In this document: positions 7,537 through 16,288 of the stretch, piece by piece
Position numbering within the stretch: position 1 is the first letter of the stretch
Layout: every line of letters begins with the position of its first letter
DNA from: Neisseriaceae bacterium
Lineage (GTDB): Bacteria > Pseudomonadota > Gammaproteobacteria > Burkholderiales > UBA11063
DNA length: 60,835 bases
NCBI GenBank assembly: GCA_003963245.1
Contig: RXJX01000037.1
Coordinates: 9,865 to 70,699 of the forward strand
Direction of reading: 5' to 3'
Position numbers and translations under genes: made by a program
Notes under the pieces: model-generated
Database searches by the model: none
Told to the model about the DNA's origin: nothing
Seen by the model: only the letters and a program-made list of their open reading frames with translations

Positions 7537-8655
7537 TCAAGCAGCAACGTCAATGAATGAGGCAACTAGTCCATTGATTGACTGCTCCAAAAGGCATTTA
7601 CCCGTTAAAACTTCAGTTTGGTAAATGTAGTCAGTGATCCCTATTCGCTTGGATTTGGCAAAATCAAAATGCGCCTTGAGCAAAGATTTTTGCTCGCTGG
7701 ATAAAGCTAAGCCATTCCGTGGATCAACCATATCCCGCAGATAACAACGCTCCAAATAGTTACGAAGTTCGCATTTGTCGGACTTGTTTTCGGGAACAAA
7801 ATATTCTGGGTTATTGTAGCGGTATGAACGTTGCTTATTGCTAGCAACAGATTTACCAGCCGCATTTTGCAGCAAATAAATTGGTGTTGGTTTTAGCAGC
7901 CACTTGTAACCTGCCGATATGGTGTCATTGATCATTGAGCAAATATCATAACCACCAGTTTTTAATTGAAACAGACTTTGAAGGTTGGTTTCAATCTGTA
8001 GGACAGTGATGGTTTTTTGCTTTGCGGTGAGATATTCAGCCCATTTTGAGATAGCAGATTGTTCATTGTCACAAAAAATGAACTCTAGATTCTTAGCGAT
8101 CTGATTCCAAACCTCCCCCACCCGATTTTCTCCTTTAGGGGGTAAGGGGGTATTTTCTTTATTATCTAAACTCTTATCTCTATTCTCTAGCGTGACATTT
8201 TCCGTAGATTGTCCGGACAATGTCCGCTTTTTGTCCGCAGGTGGCAATTTTGGTTGTGAATTTTGCTTAGCGCGGGCAATGCGTTTGCGTTCTGCATCAG
8301 GAGTTTCAGAACCAACTAACTTTTGAACTTCTTGCATGAATAATGCACCATTATCAAGTAGTGTGATTAGTCCAAGTTTTGCAAAGGCATCAATTGCTAC
8401 TCGCACAGTATCAATACTGGTATTCGTGATTGAAGCCAACATTTCAGGGGTGTAGGGAATAGTATCTTTGAATAGTAATTTACCATTGTCATTAATTGAC
8501 TTAAGCATCAGCTTTAAGTAAAAAATAATATAGTCTTTGCCGTTAGGTTGAGATTCGATAATGCGGATTTCATCACGATTGAAAAAGTCGTGATGAAGTT
8601 TTAACCAGAAAAAGCGTTTAGTCGCTTTATTTAATTGTTGTGAGTTAATGGACAT
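7537..8655 (-). CDS. Replication initiator, phage replisome organizer N-terminal type
   Basis: A 372-residue protein whose first 120 residues (FFWLKLHHDFF...RIIESQPNGKDYIIFYLKLML, then a winged-helix-like YTPEMLASITNTSIDTVRVAI) resemble the phage_rep_org N-terminal domain of phage and plasmid initiators. A charged linker with KRKRIARAK-like and proline-rich stretches follows (about 120-185), then a C-terminal region I do not recognise. AAGGATG ends seven bases before the ATG. It sits between the integrase and the hairpin block, so it probably acts on an origin there once the element is excised. The membership is by wording only. Confidence 0.7.
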   Translation of the reverse strand: MSINSQQLNKATKRFFWLKLHHDFFNRDEIRIIESQPNGKDYIIFYLKLMLKSINDNGKLLFKDTIPYTPEMLASITNTSIDTVRVAIDAFAKLGLITLLDNGALFMQEVQKLVGSETPDAERKRIARAKQNSQPKLPPADKKRTLSGQSTENVTLENRDKSLDNKENTPLPPKGENRVGEVWNQIAKNLEFIFCDNEQSAISKWAEYLTAKQKTITVLQIETNLQSLFQLKTGGYDICSMINDTISAGYKWLLKPTPIYLLQNAAGKSVASNKQRSYRYNNPEYFVPENKSDKCELRNYLERCYLRDMVDPRNGLALSSEQKSLLKAHFDFAKSKRIGITDYIYQTEVLTGKCLLEQSINGLVASFIDVAA

Positions 8656-8696
8656 AATTGTTCATCCTTATAAAAAGTTATAAATATGAACAAGTT

Positions 8697-9917
8697 TTAT
8701 TTCGAAAGAAGTAGTTCGTCTAAATAATTTGCCCACTCAACCAACATTTCGTGGCGTTCTTCCAGCATCTGATCATGTTGGTAGTGCTTTGCGGTACCTT
8801 GTAACCGATGGTTTAATGCTTTTTCAATTAACTCTAACCGGAATCGTAGAGTCGTTAATCTGCTGGCAAAGGTTCTCCGTAAATCGTGTACAGTTAAATT
8901 TTTAATATTTGCACGAGTAGTTATTTTTTGTAAAAAATACAATATCGACCTGATGCAAATGTGATTTTTAGGTTTTTGCATGCTATGGAAAATATATTCT
9001 GAGCTTTTAATTTGCCTCATGTCTTCAAGTAAGCAAATTGCCTGTGGTGGTAACTTAATTATTAAGTTATCGGTATTCTTTGTTTCTGTTAAAAAAATGG
9101 TTTTCTCATTAGCATCGTACTTATCCCAAGTTAATAAAGCTAGCTCGCATTTTCTTGTGCCTAAAAGTAAAATAAGTTTTAGCAAGTGGTGTGCTGTAAT
9201 GTCTATTGTATTGTCTAAGTAAGACGCTTCTAGCGCTTTGAGAAATATTTTTAACTCAGCTTCTTCCATTGTTCTGTTTCGTTCGCGTTTAGTTCTATAT
9301 TCTTCTGGGATTTTCATTGATTCAAATAATGAAAAATCAATCAAATAAGTAGATTTTGCGAATCTGGCGATTTGTTTAAGCTTTTGTAGGACATGGCGGG
9401 CTTGGTTTTTATGTCCTGCATCTAAAATTGGTTGAATTATTGTTTGCCAAGCTATTTTGTCGGAGAGTTTGTTAAGTGGTGTATTAGCGTGTTTTTGAAA
9501 ATGATTTTTAAACATACCCTCACATTTTATTCGGTAATTATTGCTAAGTGGTGCTGCGTTAAACCATTTATCCCATATGTCTTTTAATACCACTACTTTT
9601 TCGGGCTCTACTAATAATGGGTTCTCTCCAATTTTAAATTTTTCATATAAATCGTCTGCAATTTCACCTGCTTTTTTTAATGAAATTACGGGGTATTTTC
9701 CAATTGTATGGTATCCAAGACGGTAACCGTTCTTTTTACTATTGTCTTTTACACATGTTCGATATAGCCAAGTGGCACTCATTTTTGCTGTGCTTACCCT
9801 GAGCCATAAATTGTTACCAAGACTGTGATATTTGTATTTAATTTGTTCTCCATCTTCATTGATAGAGTTTTTTGACTGAGCGATAAGTTTTTTGATTGTT
9901 TGATCAGTAATACGCAT
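8697..9917 (-). CDS. int: P4-type tyrosine recombinase/integrase
   Basis: A 406-residue site-specific recombinase. The N-terminal region (to about 90) resembles the DUF4102-type arm-binding domain of P4-like integrases. The catalytic set is present: Arg in LLGTRKCEL (about 264), HDLRRTF with His and Arg (about 347-350), LNHRLQG with the second His (about 370), and the nucleophile Tyr in AKHYQHD (about 380). The ATG at 9917 is preceded by AGGGG; a longer frame to 9968 runs through the repeat array and lacks a ribosome site. It lies at the right edge of the element, transcribed inward, 41 bases before rep. It should integrate and excise the element. Confidence 0.9.
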   Translation of the reverse strand: MRITDQTIKKLIAQSKNSINEDGEQIKYKYHSLGNNLWLRVSTAKMSATWLYRTCVKDNSKKNGYRLGYHTIGKYPVISLKKAGEIADDLYEKFKIGENPLLVEPEKVVVLKDIWDKWFNAAPLSNNYRIKCEGMFKNHFQKHANTPLNKLSDKIAWQTIIQPILDAGHKNQARHVLQKLKQIARFAKSTYLIDFSLFESMKIPEEYRTKRERNRTMEEAELKIFLKALEASYLDNTIDITAHHLLKLILLLGTRKCELALLTWDKYDANEKTIFLTETKNTDNLIIKLPPQAICLLEDMRQIKSSEYIFHSMQKPKNHICIRSILYFLQKITTRANIKNLTVHDLRRTFASRLTTLRFRLELIEKALNHRLQGTAKHYQHDQMLEERHEMLVEWANYLDELLLSK

Positions 9918-9933
9918 AATAAAACCCCTAAAA

Positions 9934-9972
9934 GGTATACATAGAAGGTGTACATAGAACATGTACATTCAA
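9934..9972. repeat. Three 13-bp direct repeats upstream of integrase
   Basis: Three consecutive 13-mers, GGTATACATAGAA (9934), GGTGTACATAGAA (9947) and CATGTACATTCAA (9960), share a TACAT core. A weaker ATACAT follows at 9973. They lie in the integrase promoter at the junction with chromosomal sequence. They could be integrase arm-binding sites, operators for an excision regulator, or iterons for Rep. Confidence 0.65.
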
Positions 9973-10056
9973 ATACATTAATATAGGGGTTCATTATATC
10001 AATAAATTTTATAACATATTGATATGTATCTAATATTTACATCAAATTACATTCAA

Positions 10057-10650
10057 TTACTTCCAAATTCCCTCTTTCCAATGCCTGCGGCACACCGAAA
10101 CATATTTGGTATCAATTTTCTTGAGGTTCTCATCATCAACCACTACAGGTGTACCTTGTTTAACTGCTACGCCATCGCGAACCAGCATATTAAAATTAGC
10201 TTTGCGTCCACAATGGCAAATTGTTTTAACCTCTTCTAAGGTATCCGCAATTGCAAGTAGAGTAGTCGCAGCAGGGAATGGTTCACCACGGTAATCGCTG
10301 CGTAGACCATAACAAATTACTGGGATATTGAGGTAGTCAACTACATCCGAGAGCTGAATAATCTGCTCTGAACTAAAAAAATGAATTTCATCGATAAGAA
10401 CACAGGCAATCTTTTGCTGCTCGTTTTGTGCTTTAATCAACTCGAACAAATTATCACTCACGGTAGTTGAGATTGCTTCTTTATCAAAGCCTATCCGTGA
10501 TTTAACTTTATTGTCACCGGCGCGACGGTCAATCGCAGAAGTGATTACCAAAGTATGCTGTCCACGATCTTCGTAGTTATAGGCAACTTTTAATAAATCA
10601 AGGGTTTTACCAGCATCCATCGCTGAGTAACGGAAAAATAACTTTGCCAT
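10057..10650 (-). CDS. tdk: Thymidine kinase
   Basis: A 197-residue class II thymidine kinase that phosphorylates thymidine to dTMP with ATP in the salvage pathway. A P-loop variant SAMDAGKT lies at about residues 9-16, a Walker B-like VLIDEIHFF at about 85, the lasso segment YGLRSDYRGEPF at about 113-124, and zinc ligands occur in CHCGRKA and a later CRRH. The length is typical. It begins 2 bases after the upp stop and is the last gene of the ygfZ-upp-tdk unit. The element boundary lies just beyond its stop codon, so the insertion appears to have occurred at or near its 3' end without breaking the gene. Confidence 0.95.
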   Translation of the reverse strand: MAKLFFRYSAMDAGKTLDLLKVAYNYEDRGQHTLVITSAIDRRAGDNKVKSRIGFDKEAISTTVSDNLFELIKAQNEQQKIACVLIDEIHFFSSEQIIQLSDVVDYLNIPVICYGLRSDYRGEPFPAATTLLAIADTLEEVKTICHCGRKANFNMLVRDGVAVKQGTPVVVDDENLKKIDTKYVSVCRRHWKEGIWK

Positions 10651-10652
10651 AA

Positions 10653-11282
10653 TTATTTAGTACCAAAAATTCGATCACCAGCATCACCAAGACCAGGCAC
10701 AATATAATCATGATCATTCAATCCTTCGTCGATTGAACCTGTATAAATTTCAACGTCTGGATGTGCTTGACGAATTTTGCTAATACCTTCTGGCGCGGAT
10801 AATATGCAGACAAATTTAATATTGCTTGCACCATATTGTTTGAGTAAATCAATTGCTGCAATTGCCGAACCGCCAGTTGCCAGCATTGGATCTAACAGAA
10901 AAACATCACGGTTTTCAATATCGCTGGGTAATTTACAATAATATTCTACGGGTAAATGAGTGTTTGGATCGCGATACATTCCGATATGTCCAATTTTGGC
11001 ATTTGGAACAAAATCCGCGATAGCATCTGCCATTGCTAAGCCAGCGCGCAGAATCGGGATTAGGGCTAATTTGCGCCCAGCTAGTACTGGAGCTTTAGTT
11101 TTTACCAGCGGTGTCTCGATTTCAACCAGTTCAGTTTTAATATTGCGCATGGCTTCATAACCAATCAATTGTGATAACTCATGAGTTAGCTCGCGAAATT
11201 CTTTGGTTCCAGTATTTTTATCGCGCATTATGGTTAATTTGTGTTGAACTAAAGGGTGGGTAATGGTATAAACTTGCGTCAC
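10653..11282 (-). CDS. upp: Uracil phosphoribosyltransferase
   Basis: A 209-residue enzyme making UMP from uracil and PRPP. The PRPP-binding loop is visible as [16 protein letters not shown] (about residues 126-141). The uracil-binding C-terminal segment ends [11 protein letters not shown], the standard family ending. It is full-length, cytosolic, and packed between ygfZ (2-base gap upstream) and tdk (2-base gap downstream), so pyrimidine salvage genes are coexpressed here. Confidence 0.96.
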   Translation of the reverse strand: MTQVYTITHPLVQHKLTIMRDKNTGTKEFRELTHELSQLIGYEAMRNIKTELVEIETPLVKTKAPVLAGRKLALIPILRAGLAMADAIADFVPNAKIGHIGMYRDPNTHLPVEYYCKLPSDIENRDVFLLDPMLATGGSAIAAIDLLKQYGASNIKFVCILSAPEGISKIRQAHPDVEIYTGSIDEGLNDHDYIVPGLGDAGDRIFGTK

Positions 11283-11284
11283 GA

Positions 11285-12094
11285 TTATTCTCCTGTTGAT
11301 TCTTCAATTAATTTAGTACATGTAAGTTTTTGTTGGTTGTCAGTATCTAGGTAGGCGGCATCTAGACAGTTATTCTGTAACGAAACTAAGCCATAATAAT
11401 TTTGCCCATCCTGATAGCTGTCAATGATAACTCCGACTTCCTGATTATCCATTAATGGACTAACTACGCTTTGTCCAATCTGTGGCTGTGTATTGGTGGT
11501 GAATTTTGCCATGCGTCGTTTTACTTTACCCAGATAATGGGTACGGGCAACGATTTCCTGTCCGGTATAGCAACCCTTTTTAAAATTAATTCCACTAATT
11601 AGATCATAGTTAATTTGCTGGGGAATGATTTTTTCAATTGATTCAAGGTAAATCATAGGTAACGCATTATCGACAAGAAATTTATGCCATGCATTGCTAT
11701 TTATGATGCTTTCTTGTGGTGCTTCACTGATGATAAGATATTTGTCTGTACTTAATTGTAGATTATGGCTGTCATCAATTTGGCTATCGCTTAGATAGAT
11801 TAATTTAGCACTGATGTTGAGAGTAACTTTACTGCGTAAGATATACATTTTAAGACGCGGTAGAATTTTGTCAATTACGCTGCCACTAGTAATTAGGTAA
11901 TAACTATTTTCTTGATGTTGGCTAATGATAAAGGTAGCTAGAGTGCGCCCTTTGTTATTTAGATGGGCGGAAAATTGCCAAGGTTTATTGGACAATTCGC
12001 GGATGTCATTGGTAAGCTGTCCTTGCAGGTAGGTTGCAGCATCGCTGCCATTGCATTCTAGAATGCATAATTCTGAGTTAAGGTCTAAGGTCAT
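11285..12094 (-). CDS. ygfZ: tRNA-modifying/Fe-S protein YgfZ (folate-binding)
   Basis: A 269-residue member of the GcvT-like YgfZ/IBA57 family, which supports folate-dependent assembly or repair of some Fe-S proteins such as MiaB. The family signature [12 protein letters not shown] is present in the second half (about 172-183), including the conserved cysteine, followed by KVKRRM. It has a good AAGGAG site seven bases before the ATG. It is the first gene of the ygfZ-upp-tdk unit; the mix with pyrimidine salvage looks like convenience, not a pathway. Confidence 0.9.
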   Translation of the reverse strand: MTLDLNSELCILECNGSDAATYLQGQLTNDIRELSNKPWQFSAHLNNKGRTLATFIISQHQENSYYLITSGSVIDKILPRLKMYILRSKVTLNISAKLIYLSDSQIDDSHNLQLSTDKYLIISEAPQESIINSNAWHKFLVDNALPMIYLESIEKIIPQQINYDLISGINFKKGCYTGQEIVARTHYLGKVKRRMAKFTTNTQPQIGQSVVSPLMDNQEVGVIIDSYQDGQNYYGLVSLQNNCLDAAYLDTDNQQKLTCTKLIEESTGE

Positions 12095-12207
12095 GTTATT
12101 GTACTCCTTAAGCCGTTATTTTAGCATTTGTACCATATTCTTATTTAAACAGATTTATTATTGATTGTAATATCTTTTTTATGGGGTAATTATTTTACTC
12201 TTGAGAA

Positions 12208-13335
12208 TCATATTCCTTCGAGTTGAGGGCACTTGTTAAAATTGGCAAATCTTTGTAGCTCATTACGTAATAAAGGGAGAAACTGCTTTTGATCAACTTC
12301 ATCATTCTCGAGATGAAACTTTATTACCTGAAATCGTTGCTCTGTTCGATATGCTTTACAATCAATCCGGCCAATAAAAGTATCTCCATATAGAACAGGT
12401 AAACAAAAGTAGCCAAATACTCGTTTAGTTGCAGGCGTATAACATTCAATCCGATAATCAAAATTAAATAGCAAACTCAACCGCTCACGGTGAATTATCA
12501 AATTGTCAAAGGGGGAAATTATCTTTACTTGTCTATTGGTTTGAGGTTCTAGTTCAAGCGCCTTAGTATCCACATAAATAATTGTTTTCTCTGCATTAGA
12601 GCTTGTGCTTATTAATCCAGCATCAATATATTCATTGAGCACTTCGGACATCATCTTTTGCAAGGGTTTTTCTGTTCTAAGATGCAGTAATTGTTTCAAT
12701 GTAAAAACACCATGTGCTCTGAGCGTTGTTTCAAGCAGATATATCGCATATTCTCGTAACGTTGGCGTACTTAAATCTAGGTTCGGAGGTAAACAACGTT
12801 CAGTAAGATCATAGACTTTTTCCATACCATTGCGTTCGCAGATCATAAGATCCCCTTGCATGAACAATTTGTCAAGGGCTCTCCGTTCTTGTCCCCAGTT
12901 CCACCAGCCTCCTTTACTTTGAGTTTCTTTAGCAAGGTTACGTACACGTAATTGTCCTTCAGCTTTCACACGGGCTAGAATTTCATTCATCAGCCGCTGG
13001 TCAACATTTGTGTAATAGCGGTTTTCGTTATTGCGGATTGACATCATCCGCGGTAATGCATAACGATAGTTACGCATCGGCAGGTATGATGCCGCATGGT
13101 ACCAATACTCAAAGATATGTTGTTCTTTAACTAATTGGTTCAGATGCGTAAGGTCATAATCAGGAACCCTATTCCACAATATATGATGATGTGCTCGTTC
13201 AATTACCGATATAGTATCAATTTGTATATAAGCAAGATTCTCTATTGCACGAAGTGTTCCTGACAATCCTGTACCGAATTGTTGCACCAGTAAACCTTGC
13301 TTAAACAGTGCCAGATATTTTAATTGTGCATTCAC
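12208..13335 (-). CDS. AlkX/YcaQ-type DNA glycosylase (HTH_42 family)
   Basis: A 375-residue winged-helix protein of the AlkZ/YcaQ family, which opens DNA interstrand crosslinks by glycosidic cleavage. The catalytic QxD variant characteristic of the AlkX (YcaQ) branch appears in AYIQIDTISVIERAHHHILW (about residues 33-52). Later landmarks include the ISPFDNLIIHRERL segment (about 268-281) and a C-terminal region ending with the conserved LPLLRNELQRFANF. E. coli YcaQ is somewhat longer. It lies alone, on the same strand as, and 57 bases downstream of, the opp operon; readthrough from oppF is possible. Family membership is well supported, the substrate is inferred. Confidence 0.82.
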   Translation of the reverse strand: MNAQLKYLALFKQGLLVQQFGTGLSGTLRAIENLAYIQIDTISVIERAHHHILWNRVPDYDLTHLNQLVKEQHIFEYWYHAASYLPMRNYRYALPRMMSIRNNENRYYTNVDQRLMNEILARVKAEGQLRVRNLAKETQSKGGWWNWGQERRALDKLFMQGDLMICERNGMEKVYDLTERCLPPNLDLSTPTLREYAIYLLETTLRAHGVFTLKQLLHLRTEKPLQKMMSEVLNEYIDAGLISTSSNAEKTIIYVDTKALELEPQTNRQVKIISPFDNLIIHRERLSLLFNFDYRIECYTPATKRVFGYFCLPVLYGDTFIGRIDCKAYRTEQRFQVIKFHLENDEVDQKQFLPLLRNELQRFANFNKCPQLEGI

Positions 13336-13392
13336 CTAGGAACATTACTCATATTTATCATCTTCTTGATTGTTTTATGCTGTTCTATCGCT

Positions 13393-14367
13393 TTAACTTA
13401 CCGCTTTAAAACAAGTTACAAAATGCTCCTGCACAATTTTACCTTCTGGACGTGATGCACGACATCTATCCTCTGCTTGTGGACAGCGAGTACTAAATAC
13501 GCAGCCTTTGGGCGGATTAACCGGTGAGGGCAAATCGCCTTCGAGGAGTTGAATTTGCTTGGTTTTTTCTGTACTTGGATTGGCAACTGGTACAGCTGAG
13601 AGCAATGCTTTGGTGTATGGATGAAGTGTGTTATTATAGATAGTTTGTTTATTACCTAATTCCATAATATTACCCAGATACATTACCAAAATGCGCTTGC
13701 AGATATGTTTAACAACGCCTAGATCATGTGAAATGAATAAAATTGTTAGTTTAAGCTGCTGTTGTAATTCTTGCAGTAGATTGATAATTTGCGCTTTAAT
13801 CGATACATCCAACGCACTTACTGATTCATCACAGATTAAGATTTTGGGTTCAAGAATCAATGCACGCGCAATCCCGATCCGTTGACACTGCCCACCCGAG
13901 AATTCTTGTGGATAACGATTTACCTGATTTTGCGTCAATCCAACTAGCTTCATGGTTGCTAATACTTTTTGCAAAACCTGATCTTTTTTCATATCCGGAT
14001 AGAGTGTTACCAAAGGCTCAGAGATAATTTCCGCAACAGTCATCCGTGGGTCAAGTGCGGCAACTGGGTCTTGGAAAATAAACTGCATTTGCTTATGAAC
14101 TTCATTCCATTCTTTGGACGAAGCCTTTGCTAAGTCAATTTTGCCATCAAAGAGTGCACTACCGGAGGTGATTTTATTTAATCCGCAGAGTGCGCGTGCC
14201 AGAGATGATTTTCCGCAGCCAGATTCACCAACAATGCCTAAAGTTTCGCCTTCAAAAACATCAAAATCAACACCGTCAACTGCATGCACTACGCGCTTCG
14301 CTTTGAACATGCTACCACCCAGTTCAAAATGAACCTTGAGGTTTTTTACTTCAAGAATTTTTTTCAT
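13393..14367 (-). CDS. oppF: Oligopeptide ABC transporter ATP-binding protein OppF
   Basis: A 324-residue ATPase of the peptide/nickel ABC family, energising peptide import with OppD. Walker A GESGCGKSS, signature SGGQCQRIGIARAL, Walker B LILEPKILICDES, and the C-terminal oligopeptide-transporter extension with Cys-rich GCVFSTRCPQAEDRC are all visible. The ATG at 14367 overlaps the oppD stop (TAATG) and has GGAGG eight bases upstream, so the upstream in-frame start at 14388 is rejected. It is the last gene of the opp unit. Confidence 0.92.
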   Translation of the reverse strand: MKKILEVKNLKVHFELGGSMFKAKRVVHAVDGVDFDVFEGETLGIVGESGCGKSSLARALCGLNKITSGSALFDGKIDLAKASSKEWNEVHKQMQFIFQDPVAALDPRMTVAEIISEPLVTLYPDMKKDQVLQKVLATMKLVGLTQNQVNRYPQEFSGGQCQRIGIARALILEPKILICDESVSALDVSIKAQIINLLQELQQQLKLTILFISHDLGVVKHICKRILVMYLGNIMELGNKQTIYNNTLHPYTKALLSAVPVANPSTEKTKQIQLLEGDLPSPVNPPKGCVFSTRCPQAEDRCRASRPEGKIVQEHFVTCFKAVS

Positions 14368-15338
14368 TATGCTACCTCCACAGTACATTTCATCACATGC
14401 CGCGGCGCAATTTTACGTAGCGGAATTTGCCCGCTGCAAGCAGGACTTACTTTGCTGCAACGCGTTTGGAATGGGCAGCCTTCTGGTAAATGTAGTAAGT
14501 TAGGTGGCTCTCCCGGAATGGTCTTAAGTTTATCCACATCATGATCAATACTTGGGATTGTCTCTAACAAAGCGCTGGTATAAGGATGATATGGTGTTGC
14601 AAAGATTTCTTCTATTGTTGCTGTTTCCATTAACCAGCCACCATACATTACATTGACTCGGTCACAAATATTTGCTACTACACCCATATCATGCGTGATG
14701 AAAATAATCGACATATTCATTTCCTGCTTCAGTTCTTTGAGTAGCTCCAAAATCTGTGCCTGCACTGTTACATCAAGTGCTGTAGTTGGTTCATCGGCAA
14801 TTAACAGTTTAGGTTTTGTCAATAATGACATAGCTATCATTACCCGTTGGCGCATTCCTCCGGAGAATTCATGCGGATAGAGGTGAATCCGGTTTTTGGC
14901 ATCAGGAATCTTGACTTTATCAAGCATTTTAATTGCTTCATCCAAGGCTTGTTTGTAAGGCATGTTTTTATGCAACATTAAAACTTCAGTCATTTGTGAG
15001 CTGATTTTTAAATACGGATTTAAGGATGTCATTGGATCTTGGAAAATCATGGCAATTTGATCGCCACGAAGTTTATTGAGCTTAGCAGTTGACAGTCCAA
15101 CCAGTTCTTGCCCATTAAATTTAACTGAGCCTTTAACTTTACCATTTCCGGCGAGTAAACCCATTAATGCTAGCATAGTTTGACTTTTACCCGAACCTGA
15201 TTCACCAACAATTCCGATGATTTCACTATCGTAAACCTTGAATGATAGACCATTTACTGCGCGAACCAGTCCATCCTGAACTTTAAATTCAACAACTAAA
15301 TCGCGAACTTCTAAAAGAGGAGTTTTCTTATTATTCAT
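14367..15338 (-). CDS. oppD: Oligopeptide ABC transporter ATP-binding protein OppD
   Basis: A 323-residue ATPase paired with OppF. Walker A GESGSGKSQ, signature SGGMRQRVMIAMSL, Walker B LLTKPKLLIADEPTTALD, and the oligopeptide-transporter C-terminal extension (GCPFQTRCSKVSPAC) are present. The gene ends in the TAATG overlap with oppF and starts 9 bases after the oppC stop, so it is translationally tied to both. The standard gene order B-C-D-F is conserved. Confidence 0.93.
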   Translation of the reverse strand: MNNKKTPLLEVRDLVVEFKVQDGLVRAVNGLSFKVYDSEIIGIVGESGSGKSQTMLALMGLLAGNGKVKGSVKFNGQELVGLSTAKLNKLRGDQIAMIFQDPMTSLNPYLKISSQMTEVLMLHKNMPYKQALDEAIKMLDKVKIPDAKNRIHLYPHEFSGGMRQRVMIAMSLLTKPKLLIADEPTTALDVTVQAQILELLKELKQEMNMSIIFITHDMGVVANICDRVNVMYGGWLMETATIEEIFATPYHPYTSALLETIPSIDHDVDKLKTIPGEPPNLLHLPEGCPFQTRCSKVSPACSGQIPLRKIAPRHVMKCTVEVA

Positions 15339-15347
15339 TTATCGTTC

Positions 15348-16220
15348 CTAGCGCGGATCTAATGCATCGCGTAAGCCATTGGCAAAGAATGCAAAAGAAA
15401 GTAATGTTATAATCATAAGACCAGCAGGGAAGAGTAATAACCACCATGCCTCCATGTTTTGTGCCCCATCTGAAATTAATAGTCCCCATGAAGTCATTGG
15501 CTCAGTTACACCCAAACCAAAGAAGCTTAATACTGCTGAAAGGACAATCATATTCGGCACAGTCAATGCTGCATAAACAATTACTACTCCCAGTAGATTA
15601 GGAATTACGTGACGAGTAATAATTTTGAAATTACTTACACCTGAAACCATTGCTGCTTCAACATATTCTTTATGCTTGATGCTCAGAGTTTGCCCACGAA
15701 CAATTCGCGACATATCTAACCAAGAAATAGCAGCAATCGCGACAAACGACAGCGCCATGCTATTACCAAATAGAGTAATCAGCAAAATACAAAAGAATAA
15801 AAATGGAATCCCGTATAATACATCTACAATCCGCATCATAACAGTATCAACTTTACCACCGACATAACCTGCAATCGCACCATAGAAGATTCCGACCAGC
15901 AGTACAACAAAAGCAGCAGCAAAAGCAATTTCAAAAGTTATCCGCCCACCAATAAAAGAGCGAACGAATAAATCACGTCCTAAGCTATCAGTTCCAAACC
16001 AGTGTGCCATGCTCGGTGATTGCATGATTTCACTCCAGTTGGTCTTATCATAGCTAACCCCACTAAACATAGGTACAACGATACACATTAAAGTTAAAAT
16101 GATAATTATTAAACCGCTAGCCATTGCTAGTTTATTACGTGATAGACGGCTAAAAACACTCCGCCAGAAACCCTTAGTAGCTGGCGCGTCTATATTCAAA
16201 TTTTTAGTTTTAAAAATCAT
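15348..16220 (-). CDS. oppC: Oligopeptide ABC transporter permease OppC
   Basis: A 290-residue inner-membrane permease. It has the OppC-type N-terminal cytoplasmic stretch before the first membrane helix (about 30-55), the motif FGTDSLGRDLFVRSFIGGR after it, then about five further helices with the EAA loop (YVEAAMVSGVSNFKIITRHVIPNLLG, about residues 186-211) that contacts the ATPases. It forms the channel with OppB. A 68-base gap separates it from oppB. Confidence 0.93.
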   Translation of the reverse strand: MIFKTKNLNIDAPATKGFWRSVFSRLSRNKLAMASGLIIIILTLMCIVVPMFSGVSYDKTNWSEIMQSPSMAHWFGTDSLGRDLFVRSFIGGRITFEIAFAAAFVVLLVGIFYGAIAGYVGGKVDTVMMRIVDVLYGIPFLFFCILLITLFGNSMALSFVAIAAISWLDMSRIVRGQTLSIKHKEYVEAAMVSGVSNFKIITRHVIPNLLGVVIVYAALTVPNMIVLSAVLSFFGLGVTEPMTSWGLLISDGAQNMEAWWLLLFPAGLMIITLLSFAFFANGLRDALDPR

Positions 16221-16288
16221 GAAACAGTTTCCTTCTTTTTACTATTAAAATCGACTGCTGGAATGCGATACAATCCGAGCAGTTCTCT

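Larger units (their letters stand above)
1..9985. mobile_element. Integrated mobilizable element (IME-like)
   Basis: This stretch carries a tyrosine integrase at its right end, a phage/plasmid-type replication initiator, a coupling ATPase plus MOBC-type relaxase candidate, and defence-like cargo (AbiE pair, HEPN-motif protein). Right of it the sequence changes abruptly to housekeeping genes (tdk, upp). Together this is the layout of an element that integrates, excises and is mobilized by a helper conjugation system, because no type IV secretion pilus genes are present. The right boundary lies between the integrase promoter and the tdk stop codon (about 9,975-10,057). The left boundary was not found: I saw no direct repeat of the right edge near 1-1,300, so the element may begin outside the window. 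Confidence 0.7.

Noticed and set aside
9996..10026. ATATCAATA...TATTGATAT inverted repeat downstream of tdk
   Set aside because: Entirely A/T apart from one pair per arm and with no T-run, so a tdk terminator is not supported; it could be chance in AT-rich sequence at the element junction.
1..10060. Direct-repeat attachment sites (attL/attR) flanking the element
   Set aside because: I compared the right edge (about 9,930-10,060) with 1-1,330 by eye and saw no shared stretch long enough. The tRNA-like remnant at 1,193 has no match near the integrase.
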